Shown here: positions 16,804-22,224 of the stretch, one piece after another
Position numbering within the stretch: the stretch's first letter is position 1
How the letters are laid out: every line of letters starts with the position of its first letter
Source of the DNA: a virus
Strand: one strand, 5' to 3'
Virus record (IMG/VR): IMGVR_UViG_3300030090_000024
Location: 3,648 to 26,336 of that record
Length of the DNA stretch: 22,689 nt
Notes under the pieces: model-generated
Databases searched by the model: none
The model's input: the letters and a program-made list of their open reading frames with translations, nothing else
Told to the model about the DNA's origin: nothing
Made by a program: the position numbers and the translations under genes

Positions 16804-17108
16804 TATTTGTCTCCTTTATAAAACATACCAGACTTTCTGTAGTCTGTTTTTCCGTTGTTAATCATGCCGCCTCTGTTCTTGAAGCCCATTTTGTTTCGTA
16901 CCTCTGTAGGAAGTTTGCCTAAGCCTTTGTTTCCTGCTGGTACATCTTTTAGTTGACCACCTTTAGACATACCCATAGTCTTTGGTTTATCTTTAGGTTT
17001 ACGTTGTTGTTGACCCATCATCATACTACGCTGTCTTTCTTGATCTGCTTGTGTAGGATTATACATAGGTTGTATAGGATTTATAACGTTAGTGTCTTTA
17101 GTTCTCAT
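16803..17108 (-). CDS. Basic, low-complexity protein with GG-K/GG-M motifs
   Basis: 101 residues, rich in Q, K, M and G. It starts INPIQPMYNPTQADQERQR and later has MGMSKGGQLKDVPAGNKGLG, GKLPTEVRNKMGFKNRGGM. Such DVP-x-GNKGL-x-KLPTEVRN-x-MG proteins occur in marine phages (from memory). Shared GG-x-K motifs link it to the next gene, the GGK-repeat protein, and to each other's possible role in DNA condensation or as an internal virion protein (inference). Confidence 0.55.
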   Translation of the reverse strand: MRTKDTNVINPIQPMYNPTQADQERQRSMMMGQQQRKPKDKPKTMGMSKGGQLKDVPAGNKGLGKLPTEVRNKMGFKNRGGMINNGKTDYRKSGMFYKGDK

Positions 17109-17112
17109 AACG

Positions 17113-17406
17113 TTACCCTTTCATAAGTTTATAACCTTTGGCTTTTGCTGCTGAACGAAGGCTAGCTAAAGTCATACCTGACACTTTACCACCGTTAGCC
17201 ATACCTTTTTTCTTCATGGTTTTAACTTTACCGCCATTAGCCATACCTTTTTTCTTCATAGCTTTGACTTTACCGCCATTAGCCATCTTCTTTATTTTAC
17301 CACCTTTAGCCATGCCTTTTTTCTTCATAGCCATTTTACCACCTTTGGCGTAACCTTTTTTCATTTTGCCGCCTCTAGCCATACCTTTCTTTTTCATCTT
17401 TCTCAT
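17113..17406 (-). CDS. GGK-repeat, extremely basic protein
   Basis: 97 residues built of repeats KKKGMAxGGK (six GGK blocks: ARGGKM, AKGGKM, AKGGKI and three ANGGKV). Three neat 42-bp (14-residue) units begin at 17183, 17225 and 17267, with worn copies further upstream in the gene. Many marine phages encode such repeated KGMAKGGK proteins (from memory). A nucleic-acid-binding or condensing role is suggested by composition alone. The C-terminus LASLRSAAKAKGYKLMKG is non-repetitive. It lies 2 nt after the 225-residue gene. Confidence 0.65.
   Translation of the reverse strand: MRKMKKKGMARGGKMKKGYAKGGKMAMKKKGMAKGGKIKKMANGGKVKAMKKKGMANGGKVKTMKKKGMANGGKVSGMTLASLRSAAKAKGYKLMKG
17183..17399 (-). repeat. 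42-bp tandem repeats inside the GGK-repeat gene
   Basis: ACTTTACC-x-x-x-GCC-type units start at 17183, 17225 and 17267 (period 42). They show near-identical sequence in the first two steps, then decay further along. Period divisible by three keeps the frame. This is the only clear tandem DNA repeat in the window; copy number could vary by slippage. Confidence 0.65.
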
Positions 17407-17408
17407 AG

Positions 17409-18086
17409 TCAGTCCTCACTGTATAGATTGTTAAACACTCGTTGCGTATCCCAAACGTACTCTACGTCTTGCTTAGAGTGAAATATGTTTTGGTTAGGTT
17501 TAAAGTCAGGTGCACCTTCTCCAGCTTCAAACCATGCAGGGTGAGTTACCCTCACTCTATTATTAGGCAACGCAACCATGTTGCCAGTATACTCACCTGC
17601 GTCTAACAACTCCAACACGTGTGATTGTTTGTGCTGCGCTGGGTCATCTGCTACCTCACTGCTTGTGTAATCCACAGTAAAGTAGTACTTTGCAGGATAA
17701 AACTCATTGTCTATCTTAGCTATCCACGGAGCAGGAGTTGCTCTGTCTATTACATAAACGGAGTGGGTGTGTGACATACAATCCCACGGTTGCGCTAAGT
17801 AAGGTGGAAGTTCTTGGGGCCACTCCTCTAAAGGGGTATCTGCAACGAGCGCAGTTAGCGGCATCCTAGCCCACATTGCTCCACCGTGCACATTAGGGCT
17901 ATCTTCTTCGTCATCGGACTCATAGCCAGTAAATATTACTTGAAAGCTTAGTGTCCTGTTAGGCATAGTCGTAACTGCTACAACCATACAATGCAAGAAC
18001 TCGCCATGATATTCCTGCATATTCTTTGTGTATTCTCTTCTTACCCACGCTTTGAAGTAGGGTACATTACTTTGTAGATACGCCAT
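17409..18086 (-). CDS. Conserved-type phage protein of 225 residues, unknown
   Basis: It is rich in W, Y, H and E. Landmarks: YFKAWVRREYTKNMQEYHGE, HCMVVAVTTMPNRTLSFQVI, FTGYESDDEEDSPNVHGGAM, LPPYLAQPWDCMSHTHSVYV and HPAWFEAGEGAPDF. The pattern (mixed alpha/beta, many aromatics, several Cys and His) suggests a globular protein; I see no catalytic motif I can name. It overlaps the preceding basic gene by 20 nt. Same kind of gene is seen in marine phage genomes (from memory) without function. Confidence 0.6.
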   Translation of the reverse strand: MAYLQSNVPYFKAWVRREYTKNMQEYHGEFLHCMVVAVTTMPNRTLSFQVIFTGYESDDEEDSPNVHGGAMWARMPLTALVADTPLEEWPQELPPYLAQPWDCMSHTHSVYVIDRATPAPWIAKIDNEFYPAKYYFTVDYTSSEVADDPAQHKQSHVLELLDAGEYTGNMVALPNNRVRVTHPAWFEAGEGAPDFKPNQNIFHSKQDVEYVWDTQRVFNNLYSED

Positions 18087-18372
18087 CTTTTTTGTGTTTC
18101 CTTCGCAAGTCTGCTTTAGCTTGTTTGAAGACGTTAGCTATAGCTGTCTTCCCCATAACTTTAGCACGTTGTTCAGCTACTGTCAATATCTGAATCTTTC
18201 TTGCGTAGGGTTTCTTGATGCGTTTTACTTTAGCTACTGTAGCTCTAGCGTCAGCCATCGTAGCAAACTTAATTGACACTGTATCTTTTGGATTTTCATC
18301 CGTGTATAGTCTGCGTCCAGACCCTTTAGGTTTTTTACCTGTTCCTACTTTTGGGTCTTTTTGCTTTGCCAT
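18067..18372 (-). CDS. Small basic phage protein (KGSGRRLY-type), unknown
   Basis: About 101 residues from the ATG at 18372 (a TTG two codons earlier at 18378 is possible). Very basic: KPKGSGRRLYTDENPKDTVS, KRIKKPYARKIQILTVAEQR and KQAKADLRRKHKKDG. GSGRRLYTDENP and YARKIQILTV look conserved among related phages (from memory). A DNA- or RNA-binding role is inferred only from charge. Overlaps the 49-residue gene by 38 nt. Confidence 0.6.
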   Translation of the reverse strand: MAKQKDPKVGTGKKPKGSGRRLYTDENPKDTVSIKFATMADARATVAKVKRIKKPYARKIQILTVAEQRAKVMGKTAIANVFKQAKADLRRKHKKDGVSTK

Positions 18373-18484
18373 TACCAACTATACCTTTTAAAGTTTTTGC
18401 TTGTCCTGCATGTAGCTTAGAGGCTTTGTTCAAACCTTTAATTACTTTTTTTACTTTTGCCTTACCTCTTCTTGTTAGAGCCAT
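18335..18484 (-). CDS. 49-residue basic protein
   Basis: Start chosen at the ATG (18484) preceded by AGAGGA, not the upstream frame opening, because the 18 residues before it look unrelated. The protein is basic: MALTRRGKAKVKKVIKGLNK then ASKLHAGQAKTLKGIVGNGK. Unknown function. Overlaps both neighbours, which fits tightly coupled small-gene translation. Confidence 0.5.
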   Translation of the reverse strand: MALTRRGKAKVKKVIKGLNKASKLHAGQAKTLKGIVGNGKAKRPKSRNR

Positions 18485-18605
18485 TTTTTTTCCTCTTTGC
18501 TTTACTAGGTAGTAAACCTTTACTAACTGCACGAGCACGTTCAGAAAAACCCATCTTTTCTCCTGTACGTATCTTTCGTTTGATAGTAGATACTTTAGCT
18601 ACCAT
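18462..18605 (-). CDS. 47-residue basic protein (SERARAVSKGLLP)
   Basis: Short gene easily missed: 47 codons from the ATG at 18605, which overlaps the end of the upstream gene (AAGCATGGTAG). It reads VAKVSTIKRKIRTGEKMGFS then ERARAVSKGLLPSKAKRKK. An internal ATG at 18554 with a GGAGAA ribosome binding site would give 30 residues and is a fair alternative start. The cationic composition matches its neighbours. Confidence 0.5.
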   Translation of the reverse strand: MVAKVSTIKRKIRTGEKMGFSERARAVSKGLLPSKAKRKKNGSNKKR

Positions 18606-18883
18606 GCTTTGCAGGACCAGTATCTTGCAGTAAATTTATCTTTTGCTGTATCACATTTGTGTCGAGCACGAAAACTTTTACGTGCAGCAGCGTTGTCTTT
18701 ACGGATAGGCATGTTAGGATCTCCAAAGCGAACTACTTTTACTTCGTCACCCTTCTTAGCTAAAACGGCTGACTTCTTAGATTCACCTGATAGTCGTTTA
18801 ACTTTGTTGTACCCTGGGAATATCTCACCACGATACTTTAGTTTACCACTTGGGAGTCGTTCTACATCTTTAGTTGTTGCCAT
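18599..18883 (-). CDS. 94-residue protein with cysteine-bearing end, unknown
   Basis: Pattern LPSGKLKYRGEIFPGYNKVK, KKGDEVKVVRFGDPNMPIRK and DNAAARKSFRARHKCDTAKD, ending TARYWSCKAW. The KVVRFGDPNMPIRKDNAAAR and FRARHKCD ... YWSCKAW motif is recurrent in phage proteins (from memory), and it has two conserved-looking cysteines and one histidine, which could bind a metal. Function unknown; no ribosome binding site conflict, start at 18883. Confidence 0.65.
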   Translation of the reverse strand: MATTKDVERLPSGKLKYRGEIFPGYNKVKRLSGESKKSAVLAKKGDEVKVVRFGDPNMPIRKDNAAARKSFRARHKCDTAKDKFTARYWSCKAW

Positions 18884-18892
18884 TAGTAAACC

Positions 18893-18967
18893 TCAACTAG
18901 TTATTAAAGCTAGTGTAATTAAACCCATCCATACAGTAATTACTGCCACTGTTAAATATGTATTCAT
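18893..18967 (-). CDS. 24-residue membrane microprotein
   Basis: ATG at 18967 with AAAGG about 8-9 nt upstream; 24 codons. It is almost wholly hydrophobic: NTYLTVAVITVWMGLITLAL followed by ITS, one clear membrane helix. It starts 11 nt after the stop of a single-TM coiled-coil gene. Membrane insertion is likely; a role as holin-like or spanin-partner peptide is a guess from location and size. Confidence 0.5.
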   Translation of the reverse strand: MNTYLTVAVITVWMGLITLALITS

Positions 18968-18978
18968 AGTTCTACCTT

Positions 18979-19335
18979 TTATTTTCTAGGATCAAGCATT
19001 TCCATATGTTCACGATTCATAAACTTCAAACTGTTCTCCATTAAAGCCATGCGTTGTTGCAAAGCAGTAATAGCGCCTATAGTTTTAGTTAAGCTTTCTG
19101 TTTCTTCCCACAGTTCTTCTATCTCAGCAAATGCACCATCAATATAATCCATATTTTCTAGCACATCACGCTTTAGATTAACGCTATCTTCTACAGCCAT
19201 CTTACTGGCAAACTGTTCTACTGTTTCTTCTAGGCTTGATATAGTAGCAGCTTGTTGTGATACCCACCACACACCACCTGCTAGTTGTACACCCATTGCT
19301 ACTACAAGTGCTATAGGTAGTTTTACGTTATCCAT
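18979..19335 (-). CDS. Single-TM, coiled-coil protein (spanin-like candidate)
   Basis: 118 residues from the ATG at 19335, preceded by GAGGG with 9-nt spacing; the ATG two codons earlier (19341) is too near that site. Residues 5-24 form a membrane helix (KLPIALVVAMGVQLAGGVWW), followed by a long charged coiled-coil (SSLEETVEQFASKMA ... AEIEELWEETESLTKTIGA ... LQQRMALMENSLKF). Layout N-terminal TM plus coiled-coil is that of inner-membrane spanins or other phage membrane proteins. No endolysin is seen in the window, so a lysis role is open. Overlaps the 90-residue gene by 8 nt. Confidence 0.6.
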   Translation of the reverse strand: MDNVKLPIALVVAMGVQLAGGVWWVSQQAATISSLEETVEQFASKMAVEDSVNLKRDVLENMDYIDGAFAEIEELWEETESLTKTIGAITALQQRMALMENSLKFMNREHMEMLDPRK

Positions 19336-19600
19336 CTGCATATTCCCTCTTTCTGTCAGGGTCTAACACTTCGTGTCTCTCTAAATGTCCTTCTAGGTAC
19401 ATAGCTCTTTCTACATGATCTAATGTGTACCACTCTCCAGTACGATTATAGATAGCTTCTCGTACATAGAATACATCCGACTTAGGGATGTGTACTTTTT
19501 TCATAGCATACGAGTTATTAGATGCTAATGCGTTGTAAAAATCCTCTAGAACACTTTCACTTTGACATAGTTGTACTCTTTTATTTCTCATTGTCAACAC
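19328..19600 (-). CDS. First gene of the leftward block, unknown 90-residue protein
   Basis: GTG start at 19600 or ATG at 19591 (MRNKRVQLCQ); no strong ribosome binding site for either. Sequence: ESVLEDFYNALASNNSYAMK, KVHIPKSDVFYVREAIYNRT, GEWYTLDHVERAMYLEGHLE, then a DPDRKREYADG tail. FYVREAIYNRTGEWYTLDHV and YLEGHL look like a conserved helix-rich phage motif. No function is known to me. It is the first gene after the divergent control region. Confidence 0.6.
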   Translation of the reverse strand: MLTMRNKRVQLCQSESVLEDFYNALASNNSYAMKKVHIPKSDVFYVREAIYNRTGEWYTLDHVERAMYLEGHLERHEVLDPDRKREYADG

Positions 19601-19623
19601 ATATTTAACCTGTCAGAGGAAAA

Positions 19624-19701
19624 AAGTGTTACAGATACAAATATGGTAGGGAGAGAGGAGACACATGGGAGGAGCTTTACCACACTGTGTCTGTAACACT
19701 T
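19624..19701. repeat. 16-bp inverted repeat flanking a purine/pyrimidine-rich stretch
   Basis: AAGTGTTACAGATACA (19624-19639) and TGTGTCTGTAACACTT (19686-19701) pair with a single mismatch; an inner TGGTA/TACCA adds 5 bp. On the minus strand the left arm is followed by a run of T (ACTTTTTTCC), so it could serve as an intrinsic-type terminator or antitermination site just before the leftward block. On the plus strand the loop is purine-rich (GGGAGAGAGGAG). Confidence 0.6.
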
Positions 19702-19743
19702 ATAGTTTAACTATAGTTTAGTTATTATTATAGTTATAACGTA

Positions 19744-19773
19744 ATAGTATCATAGTTTAACTAGTAGTGTCAA
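19744..19773 (-). promoter_or_regulatory. Leftward promoter candidate with embedded AGTTTAACT
   Basis: On the minus strand TTGACA (19768-19773) is a perfect -35 box, followed after 18 nt by TACTAT (19744-19749, four of six). One AGTTTAACT copy (19754-19762) fills the spacer. It faces the 90-residue gene about 145 nt away and would read through the 16-bp inverted repeat first. Confidence 0.4.
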
Positions 19774-19797
19774 TATATTTATTTAATTAATTGGTAG

Positions 19798-19826
19798 TTT
19801 AACTTTAAGTTTAACTATTTTATAAT
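19798..19826 (+). promoter_or_regulatory. Rightward promoter candidate with embedded repeats
   Basis: TATAAT at 19821-19826 is a perfect -10 box; 17 nt upstream TTTAAC (19798-19803) is a poor -35. Two AGTTTAACT copies overlap or fill the spacer. It could start the rightward transcript about 990 nt before the first rightward gene. Confidence 0.3.
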
Positions 19827-19879
19827 CGTTTTATAGAAGTTTTAACTTTAAAGTTTAACTAAGCTACTTCTACTTCGTA

Positions 19880-19907
19880 GTTTTACACGGATTTACACCC
19901 AAGTCAA
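19880..19907 (-). promoter_or_regulatory. Second leftward promoter candidate
   Basis: On the minus strand TTGACT (19902-19907) and TAAAAC (19880-19885), spacing 16 nt. Both boxes match at four to five of six positions. It lies upstream of the AGTTTAACT cluster. Confidence 0.3.
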
Positions 19908-20092
19908 CCCTAAAAGTACACCTAGTTGCATTATTATCACGGTGTGTAGCCCTTTGTATACACTAAAATAGGGCAAAACTCAAAATCTGGTGTGTTGCAG
20001 TGTACATATACATATACGGTAGACCCCCCGATGGCCCTCGCACGGTACAAAACGTGAACAAAACTAGAACTGGAGAACAAAAAAAGAACGAA

Positions 20093-20122
20093 TCAGGTAC
20101 AAACCTGGATTTTATTTTCTTC
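20093..20122 (+). terminator. Weak rho-independent terminator-like hairpin
   Basis: CAGGT-ACAA-ACCTG (20094-20107), extended by a T-G wobble, is followed by a T-rich tail (TTTTATTTTCTTC). Stem is short (5-6 bp), so it may be partial. If real it would cut off rightward transcripts from the AT-rich promoter region, or be regulated. Confidence 0.35.
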
Positions 20123-20610
20123 AATATGTAAAACTCCGGTGTAAAGCATTGTATTTACTACATAAAATTACAGATGAGTTGTCAGTATCTAGAGAATATG
20201 TGAAAAAAAGAGCGAATATTTCACGGGAAGTAAAGTCTTTGAAATGGATGCACAAAACACCTAGCAAAACAAAAAGAAAAAAAAGCACACATATTAATAC
20301 ACGAAAAAAAGTACACCCCATATCAAAAAAAGTACTTGCAATTATTTTCAAAGTATGGGCATGATAAGAACATGGAAAGCTGAACATCGCTAAACACTCG
20401 AAAGATTAAGTTTACAACATGAAGCACCTGCAAGCCCTAGCAATCAAGAGGGGTAAGAATACAAAGACTAAACAAACTAAAAATAAAACTTGACTAACTA
20501 AACTAAAACTGAAAGACTAAATACAACAAGCCCTAGTGTATGGATTTACACAAGCTGACCAAATGAACTAGACTAAGGAACTAGTAAAGCTGTCTGATGG
20601 AAGTGACGCA

Positions 20611-20767
20611 GGTATACGTGCTATATGGCCAAAACTATATAGCATACAGCAGGAGGTGCATTGAAACCATGCGCTAGAGAACGGTGACTTGAATCAGTCC
20701 GTCTTCAGGAGAGAGTGTCTTTTTCTTGGACACATAAGCAGCTAATTGAGGCCAACCTCAACTTATG
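20611..20767 (+). ncRNA. Candidate structured RNA, several consecutive hairpins
   Basis: Five hairpins follow one another: TGCTATAT (20619-20626)/ATATAGCA (20637-20644); GTGCAT (20656-20661)/ATGCGC (20669-20674); ACG plus GACT pairing with AGTCCGT (20681-20702, 2-nt bulge); GTGTC/GACAC (20715-20733); and CATAAG (20733-20738) plus TTGAGG-CCAA-CCTCAA with CTTATG (20762-20767), a 12-bp stem with a 7-nt bulge. This density is far above the neighbouring DNA. Lies just before the first rightward gene. Could be a leader, riboswitch-like element or phage small RNA; no known family recognised. Confidence 0.4.
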
Positions 20768-20768
20768 C

Positions 20769-20797
20769 TTGACATATGGGTTGCTTGTGTGTCTATC
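20769..20797 (+). promoter_or_regulatory. Rightward promoter candidate before the 65-residue gene
   Basis: Perfect -35 TTGACA (20769-20774) but a weak -10 (TCTATC at 20792-20797 with 17-nt spacing, or TATCTA at 20794). The start would fall just before the ribosome binding site AAGGAG (20807-20812), so the mRNA leader would be very short. Confidence 0.35.
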
Positions 20798-20818
20798 TAA
20801 AAAGATAAGGAGTATATC

Positions 20819-21016
20819 ATGAATAATGGTGAGAGAATATCACGAAAGCTAGAGCATGTGTTCGTGCTACTAGGTGCTCAAAGAGATGAGCAAGCAACAA
20901 AATTATTACAACAAGTGTTTGACGAATTGAATGACATCAAGTACTGTTTCAAATCAGTAAGTGAGATGATCAAACACGTAAAAGAATTGGAGGATGCTAA
21001 TGACACAACATGTTAG
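20819..21016 (+). CDS. First rightward gene, 65-residue helical protein
   Basis: Strong ribosome binding site AAGGAG 6 nt before the ATG. The protein is helical and charged: ERISRKLEHVFVLLGAQRDE, QATKLLQQVFDELNDIKYCF and KSVSEMIKHVKELEDAND. No domain is recognised. It overlaps the next gene's start by 17 nt; its own stretch holds the GGAGG that starts that gene, which suggests coupled translation. Confidence 0.65.
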   Translation: MNNGERISRKLEHVFVLLGAQRDEQATKLLQQVFDELNDIKYCFKSVSEMIKHVKELEDANDTTC

Positions 21017-21590
21017 AAACATACTCAAGGTATACCGTAGAGCGACTACGGATGACATTGCCAACGGATACAAGTGGTATGATGAGGCCAAGACATATTG
21101 TTCAATCATATCAGGGCTGTCAGGTGTCAAGCTTAACACTGTCATAGGTGTTATGGCTGCACTGTCACCAAACAACAAATGGGAGCGCAACATTGCTGAC
21201 TGTGAGCGTATGTGTTGGGCTTGGGTCAAAGGTGATGACTTGGATGACTTCAAGGTCTCATGCTACAACACAATGAAGCTCAAGGCTTGGTCTATACTTG
21301 AGGACAACCTGACCAGTGATGATGAGATACTTGACAGGCTCAATGGTCAAAAGATCAGGTCATTCTATTCAAACATACGAGGGCTTGACGAGGTGACTAT
21401 TGACGGTCATGCCCTGAACATTGCGCTAGGTGTCAGGCAAGGTCTGACTACAGACAAGACAAACATGTCAAAGAAAGTATACAAGCAGATGCAGGAAGTC
21501 TATGTCAGGGCTGCAAAACGTGTTGACATCAAGCCTCATGTGCTGCAAGCTATCACTTGGACTACATGGAAAAGAGAAAATAATATTTAA
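21000..21590 (+). CDS. HhH-GPD glycosylase-like phage protein (196 residues)
   Basis: Start set at the ATG at 21000 because GGAGG (20989-20993) is 6 nt upstream; the ATG at 20994 touches that site. The layout is like endonuclease III-type DNA glycosylases. A helix VIGVMAALSPNNKWERNIAD matches the place of LLSAQATD in EndoIII; then LNGQKIRSFYSNI, with K118, stands for the HhH hairpin; and VTIDGHALNI, with D135, stands for the catalytic Asp (17 residues apart, 18 in EndoIII K120-D138). There is no C-terminal FeS-cluster cysteine set. Phage proteins with LSPNNKWERN and VDGHA are common (from memory), function unproven. Glycosylase role is inference. Confidence 0.7.
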   Translation: MTQHVRNILKVYRRATTDDIANGYKWYDEAKTYCSIISGLSGVKLNTVIGVMAALSPNNKWERNIADCERMCWAWVKGDDLDDFKVSCYNTMKLKAWSILEDNLTSDDEILDRLNGQKIRSFYSNIRGLDEVTIDGHALNIALGVRQGLTTDKTNMSKKVYKQMQEVYVRAAKRVDIKPHVLQAITWTTWKRENNI

Positions 21591-21602
21591 GGTTGACATC
21601 TA

Positions 21603-21743
21603 ATGACAATTATGAGAGAAACTACCTCAGGCAAATGGGTAGTCTATGATGATAAAGGTAAACTTGTCATCATATCTAGAGACAAAAAAGTTTGCCAAAA
21701 ACTAGTAGAAAAACTTACATCGAAGGAGAAAACAAATGATTGA
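21603..21743 (+). CDS. 46-residue basic protein
   Basis: Reads GKWVVYDDKGKLVIISRDKK then a short helical end (VCQKLVEKLTSKEKTND). ATG at 21603 (AAGG about 8 nt upstream) or at 21612. It looks like a small beta-hairpin plus helix. The end overlaps the HTH gene's start by 8 nt (ATGATTGA), with the HTH gene's GAAGGAG inside this gene. Unknown function. Confidence 0.5.
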   Translation: MTIMRETTSGKWVVYDDKGKLVIISRDKKVCQKLVEKLTSKEKTND

Positions 21744-22026
21744 TTATTCTACACATACTGAGCACTACAGCAGAGCTGACAACTTTACATACAACTACAA
21801 GTTCATTGATGATTCTATCATCGAGTGCTACAACAAGGGCTACACAATGCAACAGATTGCTGATGCTTTACGTGAACCAGTCAACAGGATTGCTTATCGT
21901 GTATCACTACTGCAATCAAAAGGTATCGTTGACTACAAACTAAATACTACACGTGCTCACTTGACACGTACATACTTCAAGCTTAGAAAAGATTTACAAG
22001 AGGTAGAAACTCAACTTAAAGGATAA
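21736..22026 (+). CDS. Small HTH DNA-binding protein
   Basis: 96 residues. Residues about 29-63 (IECYNKGYTMQQIADALREP then VNRIAYRVSLLQSKGIV) form a helix-turn-helix of the kind in sigma-like and small phage regulators. The start is well supported (AAGGAG 9 nt upstream). The C-terminus is a charged helix. It may regulate early transcription or bind its own operon; no target can be seen. Ends 2 nt before the next gene. Confidence 0.65.
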   Translation: MIDYSTHTEHYSRADNFTYNYKFIDDSIIECYNKGYTMQQIADALREPVNRIAYRVSLLQSKGIVDYKLNTTRAHLTRTYFKLRKDLQEVETQLKG

Positions 22027-22028
22027 GT

Positions 22029-22217
22029 ATGAAAGATAAACAAACTGAGGGGATAGCTCAAGTTATCCCCATAGAACAGTACTACAATGATATATCAAGA
22101 ATCATTGATGATGCTGAATGGATGGGTGAGGATGACGTAGTAGAGTTATACTTGCCTGAGAAGGAACAAATAAAAAGAGACATGGATGATGGTGAGCTTT
22201 GGTATCCTAATTTCTAA
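22029..22217 (+). CDS. 62-residue acidic protein, unknown
   Basis: Acidic and mostly helical: IEQYYNDISRIIDDAEWMGE then DDVVELYLPEKEQIKRDM, ending ELWYPNF. It starts 2 nt after the HTH gene's stop, so it is in the same operon, with AAAGGAT as weak ribosome binding site. DNA mimic-type acidity is noted but not enough to infer a role. Confidence 0.5.
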   Translation: MKDKQTEGIAQVIPIEQYYNDISRIIDDAEWMGEDDVVELYLPEKEQIKRDMDDGELWYPNF

Positions 22218-22224
22218 TAGTACC

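Larger units (their letters stand above)
19704..19860. repeat. AGTTTAACT repeat cluster (iteron- or operator-like)
   Basis: Five exact copies at 19704, 19754, 19796, 19808 and 19852, plus two near-copies (AGTTTAGTT at 19715 and AGTTTTAACT at 19838), all in the same orientation within 157 bp. The motif is nearly its own reverse complement (AGTTAAACT), so a dimeric protein could bind it. Three copies lie within the predicted promoters for the two directions. Surrounding DNA is almost pure A/T. Confidence 0.7.
19601..20818. other. Divergent control region, no convincing gene
   Basis: About 1.2 kb between the leftward and rightward blocks. In order: a 16-bp inverted repeat (19624-19701), AGTTTAACT repeats over predicted promoters (19704-19860), a second leftward promoter candidate (19880-19907), a short C-rich patch near 20025-20040, a terminator-like hairpin (20093-20122), an A-rich stretch with opposed open frames (20149-20387), an ACTAAA-rich, G-poor stretch (20463-20525) and a multi-hairpin segment (20611-20767). 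No recognisable protein, tRNA or repressor gene is seen. An origin or lytic-switch function is likely but unproven. Confidence 0.7.

Noticed and set aside
20121-20387. 88-residue hydrophobic minus frame
   Set aside because: It is the complement of an A-rich stretch, so the F/L/V-rich protein is a composition effect; it lies in the control region with no promoter or ribosome binding site.
20419-20493. 24-codon plus frame MKHLQALAIKRGK...
   Set aside because: No ribosome binding site; basic composition follows from the A-rich DNA.
19601-20818. tRNA, integrase attachment site or CRISPR array in the control region
   Set aside because: No cloverleaf, no att-like core beside an integrase gene and no regularly spaced repeat-spacer pattern could be seen.
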